Source: CAYXWM01 sp964468805 (GTDB lineage Bacteria; Bacillota; Clostridia; Lachnospirales; WRBF01). From it: 34,831 nucleotides of DNA. A program made the position numbers and the translations under genes. The stretch spans positions 1 to 34,831 of the forward strand of contig CAYXWM010000027.1 in NCBI GenBank assembly GCA_964468805.1, in the 5' to 3' direction. The notes beneath the pieces were generated by a model. That model saw nothing but the letters and a program-made list of their open reading frames with translations. It ran no database searches and was not told the origin of the DNA. Shown here piece by piece: positions 17,116-25,220 of the stretch (within the stretch, counting starts at the first letter, position 1; the number at the start of each line of letters is the position of its first letter).

Positions 17116-17262
17116 TAATGTGAGTTCGATGCAGACGAACAATGCTGAATTAAATTCCTGAGGAATTTTCACGTTATGAGTACATTTTTGCATGGTTTTT
17201 ATGCAAAAAGCTGCGAATAATTTCAAAGCTCCATTAAGTTTAATTTCATCCAACTCACATTA
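17116..17262 (-). other. Structured selA-selB intercistronic RNA
   Basis: An 11-bp perfect inverted repeat closes the element: TAATGTGAGTT (17116-17126) and AACTCACATTA (17252-17262). It includes the selA stop codon and ends 17 nt before the selB start. Inside are TTTTTGCAT/ATGCAAAAA (17185-17209, 9 bp) and AAATTCC/GGAATTT (17152-17168, 7 bp). GTTCG/CGAAC (17124-17140) could replace the base of the closing stem, sharing 3 nt with it. The fold could set SelB levels, for example by binding SelB as reported for the E. coli selAB leader; that role is inference. Confidence 0.5.
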
Positions 17263-18648
17263 TTCAAAAATCTTCATTAACATTTCCGAGATATATTCAA
17301 AATCCTTGTCATCCACACATCTTACATCCAAAAGATATCGTTCCTTGTTAATTCTTCCTATTATGGGTATTGGACTTAATCGTAATTTTTCGTCTATCTT
17401 ATTCAGCGACATAATGGGGCTTGTTACGGCAACGCAGACAGCCGGTATCTCTTGGGTAGGCATGGAACCGCCGCCTACTTGGCTTGTTTCTTCTATAATT
17501 TCAGTTCTGATTGCCGGTTTTTTGGAAAGCAATAAGTTCAATGTTTCGGCTTTCTTATAAAGCTCCTCTATGCTGAGATTCAGCATATTTAGGGTAGGTA
17601 TTTGCTTTAATGCAGATTCCGGGTTAAGGTACAAAAGTAAGGTTGCCTCCAACGCCGCCAAGGTCATTTTGTCCACTCTTAATACCCTTGCCAGAGGATG
17701 ACTTTTCATGGCATCTACATATTTTTTCTTACCTGCAATTATTCCGGCCTGAGGACCGCCCAACAGTTTATCTCCGCTGAAACAAACAATATCCGCTCCG
17801 CAGGCTATGCTGTCCCGAATATTCGGCTCATACTCCAAACCGAAATCCTCCGAATTAAAAAATGCTCCGCTACCCAAGTCATAAATAACGGGCATGTTTT
17901 GTTCTTTTCCTATTTCAACTAATTGTTCTAGGTTTACTTCTTCCGTAAAGCCCATGATTTTGTAATTGCTGGTGTGTACCTTTAATAAAGCAGCTGTTTT
18001 CTCCGGGTTTATCCTGTTAATATAATCGTAGGCATGAGTTTTGTTGGTGGTTCCCACTTCAGCCAAATATGCTCCGCTTAAACTCATAATTTCGGGGATT
18101 CGAAAAGAACCGCCTATTTCAACCAATTCACCTCGAGAAACTATAACTTCCTTATCCTTAGCAAGGGCACTGAGTACCAAAAGCATAGCCGCCGCATTGT
18201 TGTTTACCACGTAAACGCTTTCACAACCGCATAGCCTTTTTAAAACCTCTGCTATATGACTTAAACGACTGCCACGCTCACCTTTTTTACAATCGTATTC
18301 CAAGGTGCTGTAACTTCTCGCAACATCATAAGCCGCTTTTGCAGCCCGTTCGCTTAACACAGCTCGTCCCAAATTTGTATGCAAAACTATACCCGTAGCA
18401 TTAATAACCGGTCTCAAGTTCATTTTTGTTCGTTCTTTTACGGTTTCTATAACCTTGTCTGCAACATGGTCTATATGACACTTTTGAGTAATTCTACCCT
18501 CCAAAATGCCCTTTCGCAATTCTCCGGTAACCTCTCCGGCACATTCCGCAACAATCTTACTGCCGTATTCTTCTTTACACAAACTCAGTTTGAGGTGATT
18601 TATAATCAGGTCTGTTTTGGGTATGCTTCTTAATAACTCATTCTGCAT
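17260..18648 (-). CDS. selA: L-seryl-tRNA(Sec) selenium transferase SelA
   Basis: PLP enzyme converting Ser-tRNA-Sec to Sec-tRNA-Sec with selenophosphate. The 462-residue product matches the usual SelA length. The N-terminal tRNA-binding part is followed by NATGIVLHTNLGRAVLS, ERGSRLSHIAEVLKRLCG, VVNNNAAAMLLVLSALA and SRGELVEIGGSFRIPEIM. The PLP lysine is in CFSGDKLLGGPQAGII, and the C-terminal domain has VGGGSMPTQEIP. ATG 18648 has a GGGGT site upstream. It sits between modC (26-nt gap) and selB, which places selenium insertion and molybdate uptake in one transcription unit. Confidence 0.97.
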   Translation of the reverse strand: MQNELLRSIPKTDLIINHLKLSLCKEEYGSKIVAECAGEVTGELRKGILEGRITQKCHIDHVADKVIETVKERTKMNLRPVINATGIVLHTNLGRAVLSERAAKAAYDVARSYSTLEYDCKKGERGSRLSHIAEVLKRLCGCESVYVVNNNAAAMLLVLSALAKDKEVIVSRGELVEIGGSFRIPEIMSLSGAYLAEVGTTNKTHAYDYINRINPEKTAALLKVHTSNYKIMGFTEEVNLEQLVEIGKEQNMPVIYDLGSGAFFNSEDFGLEYEPNIRDSIACGADIVCFSGDKLLGGPQAGIIAGKKKYVDAMKSHPLARVLRVDKMTLAALEATLLLYLNPESALKQIPTLNMLNLSIEELYKKAETLNLLLSKKPAIRTEIIEETSQVGGGSMPTQEIPAVCVAVTSPIMSLNKIDEKLRLSPIPIIGRINKERYLLDVRCVDDKDFEYISEMLMKIFE

Positions 18649-18674
18649 TTTTTACCCCGTCTCACGTAAAAAAA

Positions 18675-19727
18675 TTATTGTTCCGTATTCTTTAATAACA
18701 AAATCTTATCCGTATTTATTGAAATATTAATTATATCTTCTTTTCTTATTTGAAATGTATCATTAACTTCCATGCGTAAACTGCATTTTTCCGTACCCGT
18801 TTTTTGCAGCATCAAAATCTTGCATGATAAATCCTCAAATATTTCTTTCACAACAAAGGCAAATGTATTTTTCTGCTCATTGTTGTGAGAAATCTCAATG
18901 CTTCCTGAAGCTATTCCTATATGGGTAATTTCCGCACCCACCGGCGTGTCCAAATCCAACTCTATACCCCAATCAACAGCAAAGACACGGGTTCCGGATA
19001 TTTTCTTAATAGCCGAGATATTTTTACATTGCGTAAGTTTGGCAGTGGGCAGCATTTTTGGATTCTTAAATATATTATCTTTTAAGCCTTTTTCAACGAC
19101 TTTTCCTTGATCCAACACCGTAACCTCATTGCAAAACCTGTAAATTTCGCTTTGGTTGTGAGATACGAAAAGCACAGTATTTACAAAACCCTTCAAGGTT
19201 TCAAAAAGCTCCTGCTCAACCTGCCATTTCAAATAAGTATCCAAAGCCGAAAGCGGTTCGTCCAATAATAAGATTTCCGGCTTTGTCAACAGTATCCTAA
19301 GCAAGGCAACCCTTTGTTGTTGACCTCCGGACAATTGAGAAGGGTATTTATGCAAAATATCCTCCGGCAAAAGGGCATTTATTTTTTTCTCTGCCATATC
19401 CCTGTTTTCGGCAGCAATTAAAAGATTTTGTTTGGCTGTCATATTGGGAAAAAGTGCGTAATTTTGAAACAGATAGCCCACATTACGTCTTTGGGGCGGC
19501 AAGTTTATTCCTTTGGCAGAATCGTAAACAATTCTGTCATTAATACGAATTACACCCGAATCAGGCTTTTCTATGCCGGCTATGCATTTAAGCGTTAGAC
19601 TTTTGCCACAGCCGGAGGCCCCCAAAATCCCCATAATATCGTCGCCCGTTTCAAAAGCCACATTCAATAAGAACCTACCAAAACCCTTTTTTATATCTAC
19701 ATAAACAGACACCGGCAAAACACCCAT
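18675..19727 (-). CDS. modC: Molybdate/tungstate ABC transporter ATPase ModC
   Basis: ATP-binding subunit for molybdate uptake, 350 residues. It has Walker A GASGCGKSLTLKCIAGI, Q-loop FQNYALFPNMT, signature LSGGQQQRVALLRILL, Walker B ILLLDEPLSALD and the H-loop SHNQSEIYRF. The C-terminal 120 residues replace the usual canonical MOP pair with a less recognisable oxyanion-sensing region. The annotated ATG 19727 has a poor ribosome site; GTG 19712 gives the more family-like start MSVYVDIKK with GGGTG upstream. It follows modB after 54 nt. Confidence 0.93.
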   Translation of the reverse strand: MGVLPVSVYVDIKKGFGRFLLNVAFETGDDIMGILGASGCGKSLTLKCIAGIEKPDSGVIRINDRIVYDSAKGINLPPQRRNVGYLFQNYALFPNMTAKQNLLIAAENRDMAEKKINALLPEDILHKYPSQLSGGQQQRVALLRILLTKPEILLLDEPLSALDTYLKWQVEQELFETLKGFVNTVLFVSHNQSEIYRFCNEVTVLDQGKVVEKGLKDNIFKNPKMLPTAKLTQCKNISAIKKISGTRVFAVDWGIELDLDTPVGAEITHIGIASGSIEISHNNEQKNTFAFVVKEIFEDLSCKILMLQKTGTEKCSLRMEVNDTFQIRKEDIINISINTDKILLLKNTEQ

Positions 19728-19781
19728 AAATTTATTTTAGTGTGCACATATAATTCCGAATTGCATCAAACTCACATTCTT

Positions 19782-20450
19782 TTAAGGAGTCCCGTAAACG
19801 AATTTGTTCCTTTGTATACATAAATTCATTAAAATAACCGAAATCAGAGAAATCCCTACCGCTACAGCCACCCATTTCAACGCCAAAGCTTGGTTGCCGG
19901 ATTGTACAGCGGAGTAAACTGCCATGGCTATGGTTTGAGTTTTTTTCGGGATATTTCCCGAAATCATTATACTTGCTCCAAATTCGCCCAAGGCTCTGGT
20001 AAAGGTCAAAACCGTTCCTGCCAAAATTCCGCTTCGACTGTTGGGCAAAATAATTTTAAAGAAGATTTTCCGCCGGGACAATCCCAAGGTTTCGGCAGCA
20101 TAGATAATATTTTTATCAATTTGCTCAAAGGCAGCCAGTGAAGTACGATACATTAAAGGATAAGCAACTACCACAGAAGCTAAAATACCGCCCTGAACGG
20201 TAAATACCAAGGAATATCCAAGACCCTCCAAAATTCTTCCCAAAGGACCGTTCCTACCGAAAAGTAACAGCAAAAAAAATCCCACTACCGTGGGCGGTAA
20301 TACCAAAGGAACGGTAAAAACAGCATCAATCAGCCATTTCATGCGTTTAGCACCGTAGGCAAACCAAGCACCCAAAATTCCCAAAATAAATACTGCCGCA
20401 GTGGCTGTAAGTGCAGATTGCAAAGAAATATACAAAGGCGACAAATCCAT
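19782..20450 (-). CDS. modB: Molybdate ABC transporter permease ModB
   Basis: Integral membrane subunit, 222 residues, with about five to six hydrophobic segments. It shows the ModB pattern VLPPTVVGFFLLLLFGRNGPLG and the cytoplasmic EAA loop AAETLGLSRRKIFFKIILPNS, then RALGEFGASIMISGN. Start ATG 20450 (MDLSPLYISL) has AAGGAG 8 nt upstream, so the TTG at 20468 is not needed. Between modA and modC, it completes the transporter. Confidence 0.95.
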   Translation of the reverse strand: MDLSPLYISLQSALTATAAVFILGILGAWFAYGAKRMKWLIDAVFTVPLVLPPTVVGFFLLLLFGRNGPLGRILEGLGYSLVFTVQGGILASVVVAYPLMYRTSLAAFEQIDKNIIYAAETLGLSRRKIFFKIILPNSRSGILAGTVLTFTRALGEFGASIMISGNIPKKTQTIAMAVYSAVQSGNQALALKWVAVAVGISLISVILMNLCIQRNKFVYGTP

Positions 20451-20525
20451 AATCCGCACTCCTTGCAAGAGTAATTCCGTAACAGCAAAAGCCTATTTTT
20501 CAGATAGCCTTCTATGCATCTTAAC

Positions 20526-21290
20526 CTATTCAAAGCCGTACTTTTTAAAAATTTCCCGGGCTTCTTTCGATTTCAAAAAATTCAGAAAGGTTTTAGCATC
20601 CGGGATATTTTTTGATGCGGTCACAACAGACCCCAAATATTCAACAGAACTGTGGCTGCCATCAGGTGCTTGGCAAATTATTTGTATTTTTTCGTTTGAT
20701 AAAGCGTCCGTTTGATACACAATTCCGCAATCCGCTTCTCCGGAAGATACCCAGTTTAATACGGCTCTTGCATCAGTTCCCATAATTAATTTATCTGCCA
20801 CTTCTTCTGTTATACCCAAGTTTTCAAATATTTCCCGGCTGTATACTCCAACGGGAGCGGTAGCCGGGTCACCCACGGCAATTCTCTCTACGGAAGCTTT
20901 CGCAAGGTCGTTAAAACTCTTAACAATATTTTCTTCACCTGAGGGAGTAATCAAAATAATTTTGTTCTTTGCGACGGTTTCTATTGTGTCGCTTATTAAC
21001 AAACCCCGGGCATCCAAATCTTGAACCGGCCGGTTTGCCGCCGAAACAAACACATCAACAGGAGCACCCTCTTTGATTTGAGTGACCACTGAACCTGATC
21101 CTGCAAAATTCAAGAGAATTTCAGTATTATTATTTGCATTTTCATAAAGTTGGGCTATTTCCGTCAAAACATCGGTCATACTTGCGGCGGCGGAAACTGT
21201 CAGGCTCTTTTTTTGGTAATTATCGCAACCGCTTAAAATAAAAATTACGGCTAAAACAAAGATTGCCTTAAAACAATCAATTTTCAGCAT
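20526..21290 (-). CDS. modA: Molybdate-binding lipoprotein ModA
   Basis: Substrate-binding protein of the ModABC importer. The N-terminus is a lipoprotein signal with lipobox LSGC (Cys22), so it is anchored outside the membrane. The mature part begins SLTVSAAASMTDVLTEIA and has the oxyanion-site pattern NFAGSGSVVTQIKEGAPVD, TAPVGVYSREIFENLG and EADCGIVYQTDA typical of ModA. Length is 254 residues. Its start overlaps the MOSC gene by 14 nt and has little ribosome site of its own, implying translational coupling. Confidence 0.95.
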   Translation of the reverse strand: MLKIDCFKAIFVLAVIFILSGCDNYQKKSLTVSAAASMTDVLTEIAQLYENANNNTEILLNFAGSGSVVTQIKEGAPVDVFVSAANRPVQDLDARGLLISDTIETVAKNKIILITPSGEENIVKSFNDLAKASVERIAVGDPATAPVGVYSREIFENLGITEEVADKLIMGTDARAVLNWVSSGEADCGIVYQTDALSNEKIQIICQAPDGSHSSVEYLGSVVTASKNIPDAKTFLNFLKSKEAREIFKKYGFE

Positions 21291-21708
21291 GAATATAGTC
21301 GCCTTCGGTAAGTATACCGCCCATCAGCACCTTACAAAACACTATTTTATCGGACAAAAGACAAGTTCCCTCTTGTTGGGAATCGTTACATTCCGCACCG
21401 ATTTGTGTCAATTCAAGCAGCACATCACCGCTGCGAAATTGAGTTCCCATCGGAAATTTTTCAGGCATCAATCCGTCTATAATAATGTTTTCCCCAAAAT
21501 ACCCTTGGGTAATATTTTGGTTCTTTTCCTTTAAGCCGGTTATATGCTCTGCGGCAAGCAAACTGACCTGTTTGTGAGTTTGTGTACTTGCATGAATATC
21601 GCCCTCAATGCCAAAGTTTTTAACAAAGCTTGCTTGATGAACGTTTCGTTTTTGCTTTCCTTTTTCCGAACCGCTGCATATAGCAAGAATTTTTCCCTTT
21701 TCAGACAT
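21277..21708 (-). CDS. MOSC-domain protein
   Basis: A 143-residue single MOSC domain (the MoaA/eukaryotic Moco sulfurase C-terminal fold), thought to bind molybdopterin or carry sulfur for it. Visible pattern: GIEGDIHAS, QVSLLAAEHI, YFGENIIIDG, GDVLLELTQIGAEC with the conserved cysteine, and VLMGGILTEGDYI. ATG 21708 has GGAGG upstream. It overlaps mobB by 8 nt and modA by 14 nt, inside the Mo run. Similar stand-alone MOSC proteins lie beside moaB or moeA genes in Clostridia. Confidence 0.88.
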   Translation of the reverse strand: MSEKGKILAICSGSEKGKQKRNVHQASFVKNFGIEGDIHASTQTHKQVSLLAAEHITGLKEKNQNITQGYFGENIIIDGLMPEKFPMGTQFRSGDVLLELTQIGAECNDSQQEGTCLLSDKIVFCKVLMGGILTEGDYIHAEN

Positions 21709-22216
21709 TCCCTGCCTCCTTTTCTTTTTCCTTTATAACCCTGTCGTATAAAAATTTGCTCAAAGTTTCTACGTCATTTAACCCGAATACCGGCACGCTT
21801 TCCGATTCCATGGGCAAATCCGTAACCAAGCCCAAAAGAGTATCCCTGTCACAAACTCCGGCTTCGGATATTCCTTTTCGAACTATCTCCAGCTTGGGAT
21901 AAGAAGAGTGCTTAAATCCCTCCAACAAAATCAAGTCCGCTTCCGGAAAAAGCTCTGCCAGAAACTCCGCCGAACAATTATCCGTATCCTTTACTATCAT
22001 AAATTTTGTGGCCGAAAAGACCGCCGTTCCGTATGCCCCGGCGGATTTATGCAAATAAGAGTCCGTATCCGGAACATCTGCTCGAAAATCATGCCCATCG
22101 TGCTTTATGGTCGCTACTTTTAAGCCTAACCCGGTTAATTGGGCTATCAATTTTACAATTAAGGTAGTTTTCCCGGAGTTTTTTACTCCGCTGATTGCTA
22201 CAAATTTTTGTTTCAC
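21701..22216 (-). CDS. mobB: MobB, molybdopterin-guanine dinucleotide accessory GTP-binding protein
   Basis: P-loop GTP-binding protein thought to assist MobA or cofactor transfer. The 171-residue product has Walker A SGVKNSGKTTLIVKL, ATIKHDGHDF and the family ending block LILLEGFKHSSYPKLEIVR. Start is GTG 22216 with AAGGAG 8 nt upstream. It overlaps the MOSC gene by 8 nt. A 98-nt gap with a degenerate repeat separates it from moeA. Confidence 0.93.
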   Translation of the reverse strand: MKQKFVAISGVKNSGKTTLIVKLIAQLTGLGLKVATIKHDGHDFRADVPDTDSYLHKSAGAYGTAVFSATKFMIVKDTDNCSAEFLAELFPEADLILLEGFKHSSYPKLEIVRKGISEAGVCDRDTLLGLVTDLPMESESVPVFGLNDVETLSKFLYDRVIKEKEKEAGNV

Positions 22217-22244
22217 GGAATTTACTCCTTTTCGGTTATTGGAT

Positions 22245-22316
22245 TATACTAAAATTCAGGATAAGTAAAGCTAATCGTTTGGAGAATAGCTTTTGTTACC
22301 GGATATAAATTAAATT
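22245..22316. repeat. Degenerate palindromic repeat, family 2
   Basis: Contains GAGAATAGCTTTTGTTACC and ends in TAAATTAAATTA, matching the right arms of elements at 31841 and 32442. The left arm (TATACTAAAATTCAGGATAAGTAA) is only partly complementary. It lies between moeA and mobB within the operon. Confidence 0.45.
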
Positions 22317-23523
22317 ACAGGAGCAACAACCTGACTTCATCACCGGGGCTTAAACCCTTATTTCCCGGTTCTATTTTCACCAAACAGTTGCAACCCTTCA
22401 TAGAACCCAAAACCCCGGAGGAATGTCCGGTTTCGGGAATTAAAACTTTTCCTTTGTCATAATAACCCCGAATAAACCTTAACCCTTTACTTTCTTTGGG
22501 AAAAGAGTTATCCATTCTTCCCGTTACTTCTTCCGGTATTAATGTGAAATCTCCGGACAGTTTTGCCAGAACCGGTCTTGCAAAAAGCTCTAAAGTTGCA
22601 GAAGCCGCAAAGGGATTTCCGGAAAGGCTGAGTATAGGAGTGTCTTTGTATACGGAAAAAATAAGCGGTGTACCCGGTTTTAAATTAACACGCCAGAAAA
22701 TTCGCTCCGCTTCCATTAAAGGCAATACCTGATGAAACAAATCCTTTTGACCCACAGACACTCCGCCGGTGGTTATTACAAAATCCGAAACGGATACAGC
22801 CTCTTTCAATTTCCGGCAAATCTCATTTACATCATCACCGGCATTTTCAAAAAAAACGGGAGTGAAAGAAAGTTCCTTTAACCTTGCTCCTACTAAATAC
22901 AAATTGCTGTTGAAAATCTTGCCCTCGGTTAGTTTTTCACCCGGATTAATAAGTTCGTCTCCGGTAACCAAAACCGCAACCCTCGGTTTCTTATACACGC
23001 TAACTTTAGAAATGCCCATGGAAGCCAACAAAGCTATATGTATATAGTTAAGTTTTTCGCCTTTGCCAATAAGCAAATCGCCCTTTTTGTAATCCTCGCC
23101 TTGAAAACAAAAGTTTTCAAAGGGTTTTAAACTCGCGTAAATATTTACGTAATCCTCTCCGCTGTCGGTTAGCTCCTGCCTTATTACGCAGTCCGCACCC
23201 TCGGGTATAGGTGCTCCGGTCATTATTCTTACGGCACAGCCTTTTTCAAGGATTAAGCCTGTGCTGTCACCGGCAAAAAGGCGTGTTACCACCTTTAACT
23301 TAACAGGATGATTCTTTGAAGCACCAAAGGATTCTTCCGCACGCAAAGCATATCCGTCCAAAGGAGACTTATTAAAAGGAGGGTTGTCCAGCGGAGAAAA
23401 TATATCGCTTGAAGCCACTCGTCCCAAAGCATCAAGTATATCCTTATTTTCGCTTTGACCGGGCGACTTAACCTTGCTTTGCAAAATTTCCAATGCCTGC
23501 TCAACAGAAATATCCGTCAGCAT
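22315..23523 (-). CDS. moeA: Molybdopterin molybdenumtransferase MoeA
   Basis: Inserts molybdate (or tungstate) into adenylylated molybdopterin. The 402-residue protein shows LGRVASSDIFSPLDNPPFNKSPLDGYA, VRIMTGAPIPEGADCVI, LVTGDELINPGEKL, TTGGVSVGQKD, LKPGTPLIFSVY and ILSLSGNPFAAS, covering the four MoeA domains in order. ATG 23523 has AAAGGAGG 5 nt upstream. It overlaps the upstream MoeA-like gene by 7 nt. Confidence 0.96.
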   Translation of the reverse strand: MLTDISVEQALEILQSKVKSPGQSENKDILDALGRVASSDIFSPLDNPPFNKSPLDGYALRAEESFGASKNHPVKLKVVTRLFAGDSTGLILEKGCAVRIMTGAPIPEGADCVIRQELTDSGEDYVNIYASLKPFENFCFQGEDYKKGDLLIGKGEKLNYIHIALLASMGISKVSVYKKPRVAVLVTGDELINPGEKLTEGKIFNSNLYLVGARLKELSFTPVFFENAGDDVNEICRKLKEAVSVSDFVITTGGVSVGQKDLFHQVLPLMEAERIFWRVNLKPGTPLIFSVYKDTPILSLSGNPFAASATLELFARPVLAKLSGDFTLIPEEVTGRMDNSFPKESKGLRFIRGYYDKGKVLIPETGHSSGVLGSMKGCNCLVKIEPGNKGLSPGDEVRLLLL

Positions 23524-24551
23524 AGGACACCTCCTTTACCGAAACCGCAGTTGGGATATGTACATCGGTTACAGCTTAAACACAAACCACCATGCCCCAA
23601 TTGAGAAATATCCGATTTATTTATAACTAACCCGGCAGCAATCCTCGGCAGTATTAAGTCCAAAACCGTGATCTTTGAAAACATTACACAACCCGGAAGA
23701 CCCATAATAGGTGTATTATCTTCAAAATATCCCAACATAAACATCGAACCGGGCAAAACCGGTGCCCCGTAGGAAACTATCCTTGCACCGCTGTCCCGTA
23801 TGGCTCCGGGAGTTCGATCATCCGGATCCACGCTCATTCCTCCGGTACATAAAATCATTTCTACGCCCCGTAATTTAAGCTCTGAAACAGCCTTTACAAT
23901 GTTTTCCTTATTATCATCCACTGTAAAATGCTCGGTAACCGAAATATTAAATTGAGCCAATTTTTCTTCCACTACAGGAGTAAAAGTATCCTTAATTCTG
24001 TTATGAAAAACCTCCGAGCCGGTTGTTACTATTCCTGCTTTCATAGTTCTATAAGGCAACAGAGAAAGTATGGGTTTCGAACCTGCATATTCTTTAGCTC
24101 TGTGTAAATTCTTTTCCTCCGTTAATAAAGGAATAACTCTGGTTCCGGCAAGTTTATCTCCCTTTTTTACGGGCGTATTGCTGTGTCTTGTGGCTATGAT
24201 TATGTCGTCTATGGAGTTAATCAAATTTAATCGAGTTATGTCAACCGTAAATAATCCGTCAATGTCGGCAATTAATTCAATTTTTCCTTCATTAACCGCT
24301 GTGGTACTCATATTACTGTTAATACACAAACCGTATAAAAACTCCGCGGCTTCATTTTCATGAACATACCCGGGCTTGTTTTCCCAAACGTACAAATGCT
24401 CCTTGCCCAGTGATAAAAGCACCGGTATATCTTCTTCACGTACAATATGTCCTTTTTTAAAAGGCGTGTCTTTTCTGTCGTCCTTAATAATCCTTGTTAT
24501 ATCATGGCAAATAACATGACCGACAGCTTCCGTGGTGGGAATTTGTTTCAT
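23517..24551 (-). CDS. MoeA-like molybdopterin-binding protein with C-terminal cysteine cluster
   Basis: First gene of the minus-strand Mo/Se run, 344 residues. It starts like MoeA domain I (TTEAVGHVICHDIT) and contains a MogA/MoaB-type domain with GIVTTGSEVFHNRI, LCTGGMSVDPDDRTPGAI and GLPGCVMFSKITVLDLILPRI. It lacks parts of full MoeA. The C-terminal 21 residues carry five cysteines (positions 324, 327, 330, 335, 344) in a C-x2-C-x2-C-x4-C-x8-C pattern, which could bind an iron-sulfur cluster or metal. Proteins like this occur beside moeA in Clostridia; the exact reaction is unknown. ATG 24551 has AGGAGG upstream. Confidence 0.82.
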   Translation of the reverse strand: MKQIPTTEAVGHVICHDITRIIKDDRKDTPFKKGHIVREEDIPVLLSLGKEHLYVWENKPGYVHENEAAEFLYGLCINSNMSTTAVNEGKIELIADIDGLFTVDITRLNLINSIDDIIIATRHSNTPVKKGDKLAGTRVIPLLTEEKNLHRAKEYAGSKPILSLLPYRTMKAGIVTTGSEVFHNRIKDTFTPVVEEKLAQFNISVTEHFTVDDNKENIVKAVSELKLRGVEMILCTGGMSVDPDDRTPGAIRDSGARIVSYGAPVLPGSMFMLGYFEDNTPIMGLPGCVMFSKITVLDLILPRIAAGLVINKSDISQLGHGGLCLSCNRCTYPNCGFGKGGVLC

Positions 24552-24885
24552 AGGTTCCTCCTAAATCAGATGTATAGCCAAACAACTTTAGTTATCAAGT
24601 CTCTTAACCGTAATTCCCAACAAATACCCTGTGTTATCCCGGGTATAAAACAAAATGCCCCTGCCTTAAATCCCTTGGGGAAAGAAGACAGGGTGCAAAA
24701 AAACACGCACTTTAATACACATATTCAAAAAATATTCCGTTTGCAGACAAAATACTCCCTAATATACGCATAATTGAACAGTTAAGCGTTAATCTCTTTA
24801 AGGGCATGAGAAACCTTTTTCCGAAAAGTTTCCCTAAGTTTGTTATCTTCAAACCGGTACATTTTCTGAAAATATGTTGCTCTTT
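24552..24885 (-). other. 5' untranslated segment of the Mo/Se operon
   Basis: No credible gene. Small open frames across 24447-24897 have no ribosome site or family likeness. A GAAAC/GTTTC stem with TTTT/AAAA extension (about 24808-24834) is the only evident hairpin. Confidence 0.4.
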
Positions 24886-25011
24886 CCTCCTTCTCAAACA
24901 TGGAGGGCTATGCCGTTTCCCGCATAACCTGAAAGCTCTGGGCTTTAGCGCAGCACCATAGATATTGTTCCTTAGGCACTTTTGCTCCGGAGATTTATTG
25001 TCCGCCGGGAC
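24886..25011 (-). promoter_or_regulatory. Structured leader RNA of the Mo/Se operon (candidate riboswitch)
   Basis: This GC-richer stretch in an AT-rich leader folds on the minus strand into GTCC/GGAC (25011-25000), the self-complementary CTCCGGAG (24992-24985), AAAGC-CCAGA-GCTTT (24946-24932), GGTTATGC/GCATAGCC with loop GGGAAACG (24929-24906) and CCTCC/GGAGG (24906-24886). Unpaired conserved-looking segments such as GTGCCTAAGGAACAA lie between. Placement in front of Mo-cofactor and molybdate-uptake genes suggests a Moco/Tuco-type sensor, but the class could not be confirmed by eye. Confidence 0.4.
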
Positions 25012-25021
25012 ATTTATAATG

Positions 25022-25112
25022 ATTCCATTTTAAACAGAGGACAAAAATAATTGATTTGTTCCAACGGTTCAAGGAAAAAACATTTATTTTTGTACTTCAT
25101 CTTATTTGGAAT
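25022..25112. repeat. Palindromic MITE-like repeat, family 1, copy 2
   Basis: Well preserved: starts ATTCCATTTTAAACAG and ends ATCTTATTTGGAAT, arms GGACAAAAATAA and TTATTTTTGTAC, loop AACGGTTCAAGG. It lies about 5 nt after the predicted start point of the Mo/Se operon, so it would be transcribed as the first hairpin of that leader. Confidence 0.85.
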
Positions 25113-25123
25113 TAGTATATAAA

Positions 25124-25152
25124 ATTATAACAATGATTGCCTTCACTGTCAA
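25124..25152 (-). promoter_or_regulatory. Perfect-consensus sigma-A promoter of the Mo/Se operon
   Basis: On the minus strand TTGACA (25152-25147), 17 nt, TATAAT (25129-25124). The predicted start is near 25117. No promoter of similar quality was seen between here and selD, so up to ten genes over 10.5 kb may depend on it. Confidence 0.8.
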
Positions 25153-25220
25153 TTTATAAATGATTTGGAGGTATTTCGAAATAAGCAGTTTTATTAAATG
25201 TTCGCCCGGGCTAAGTGTTC

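Noticed and set aside
24712..24897. 61-codon minus-strand open frame in the Mo/Se leader
   Set aside because: It starts at TTG inside a GGAGG-containing stem, has no ribosome site and no recognisable features.
24900..25000. Glycine riboswitch likeness (GCCTAAGGAACAA and CTTTCAGG)
   Set aside because: The AAAAGGAC-type block and second aptamer are missing, and the genes are unrelated to glycine.
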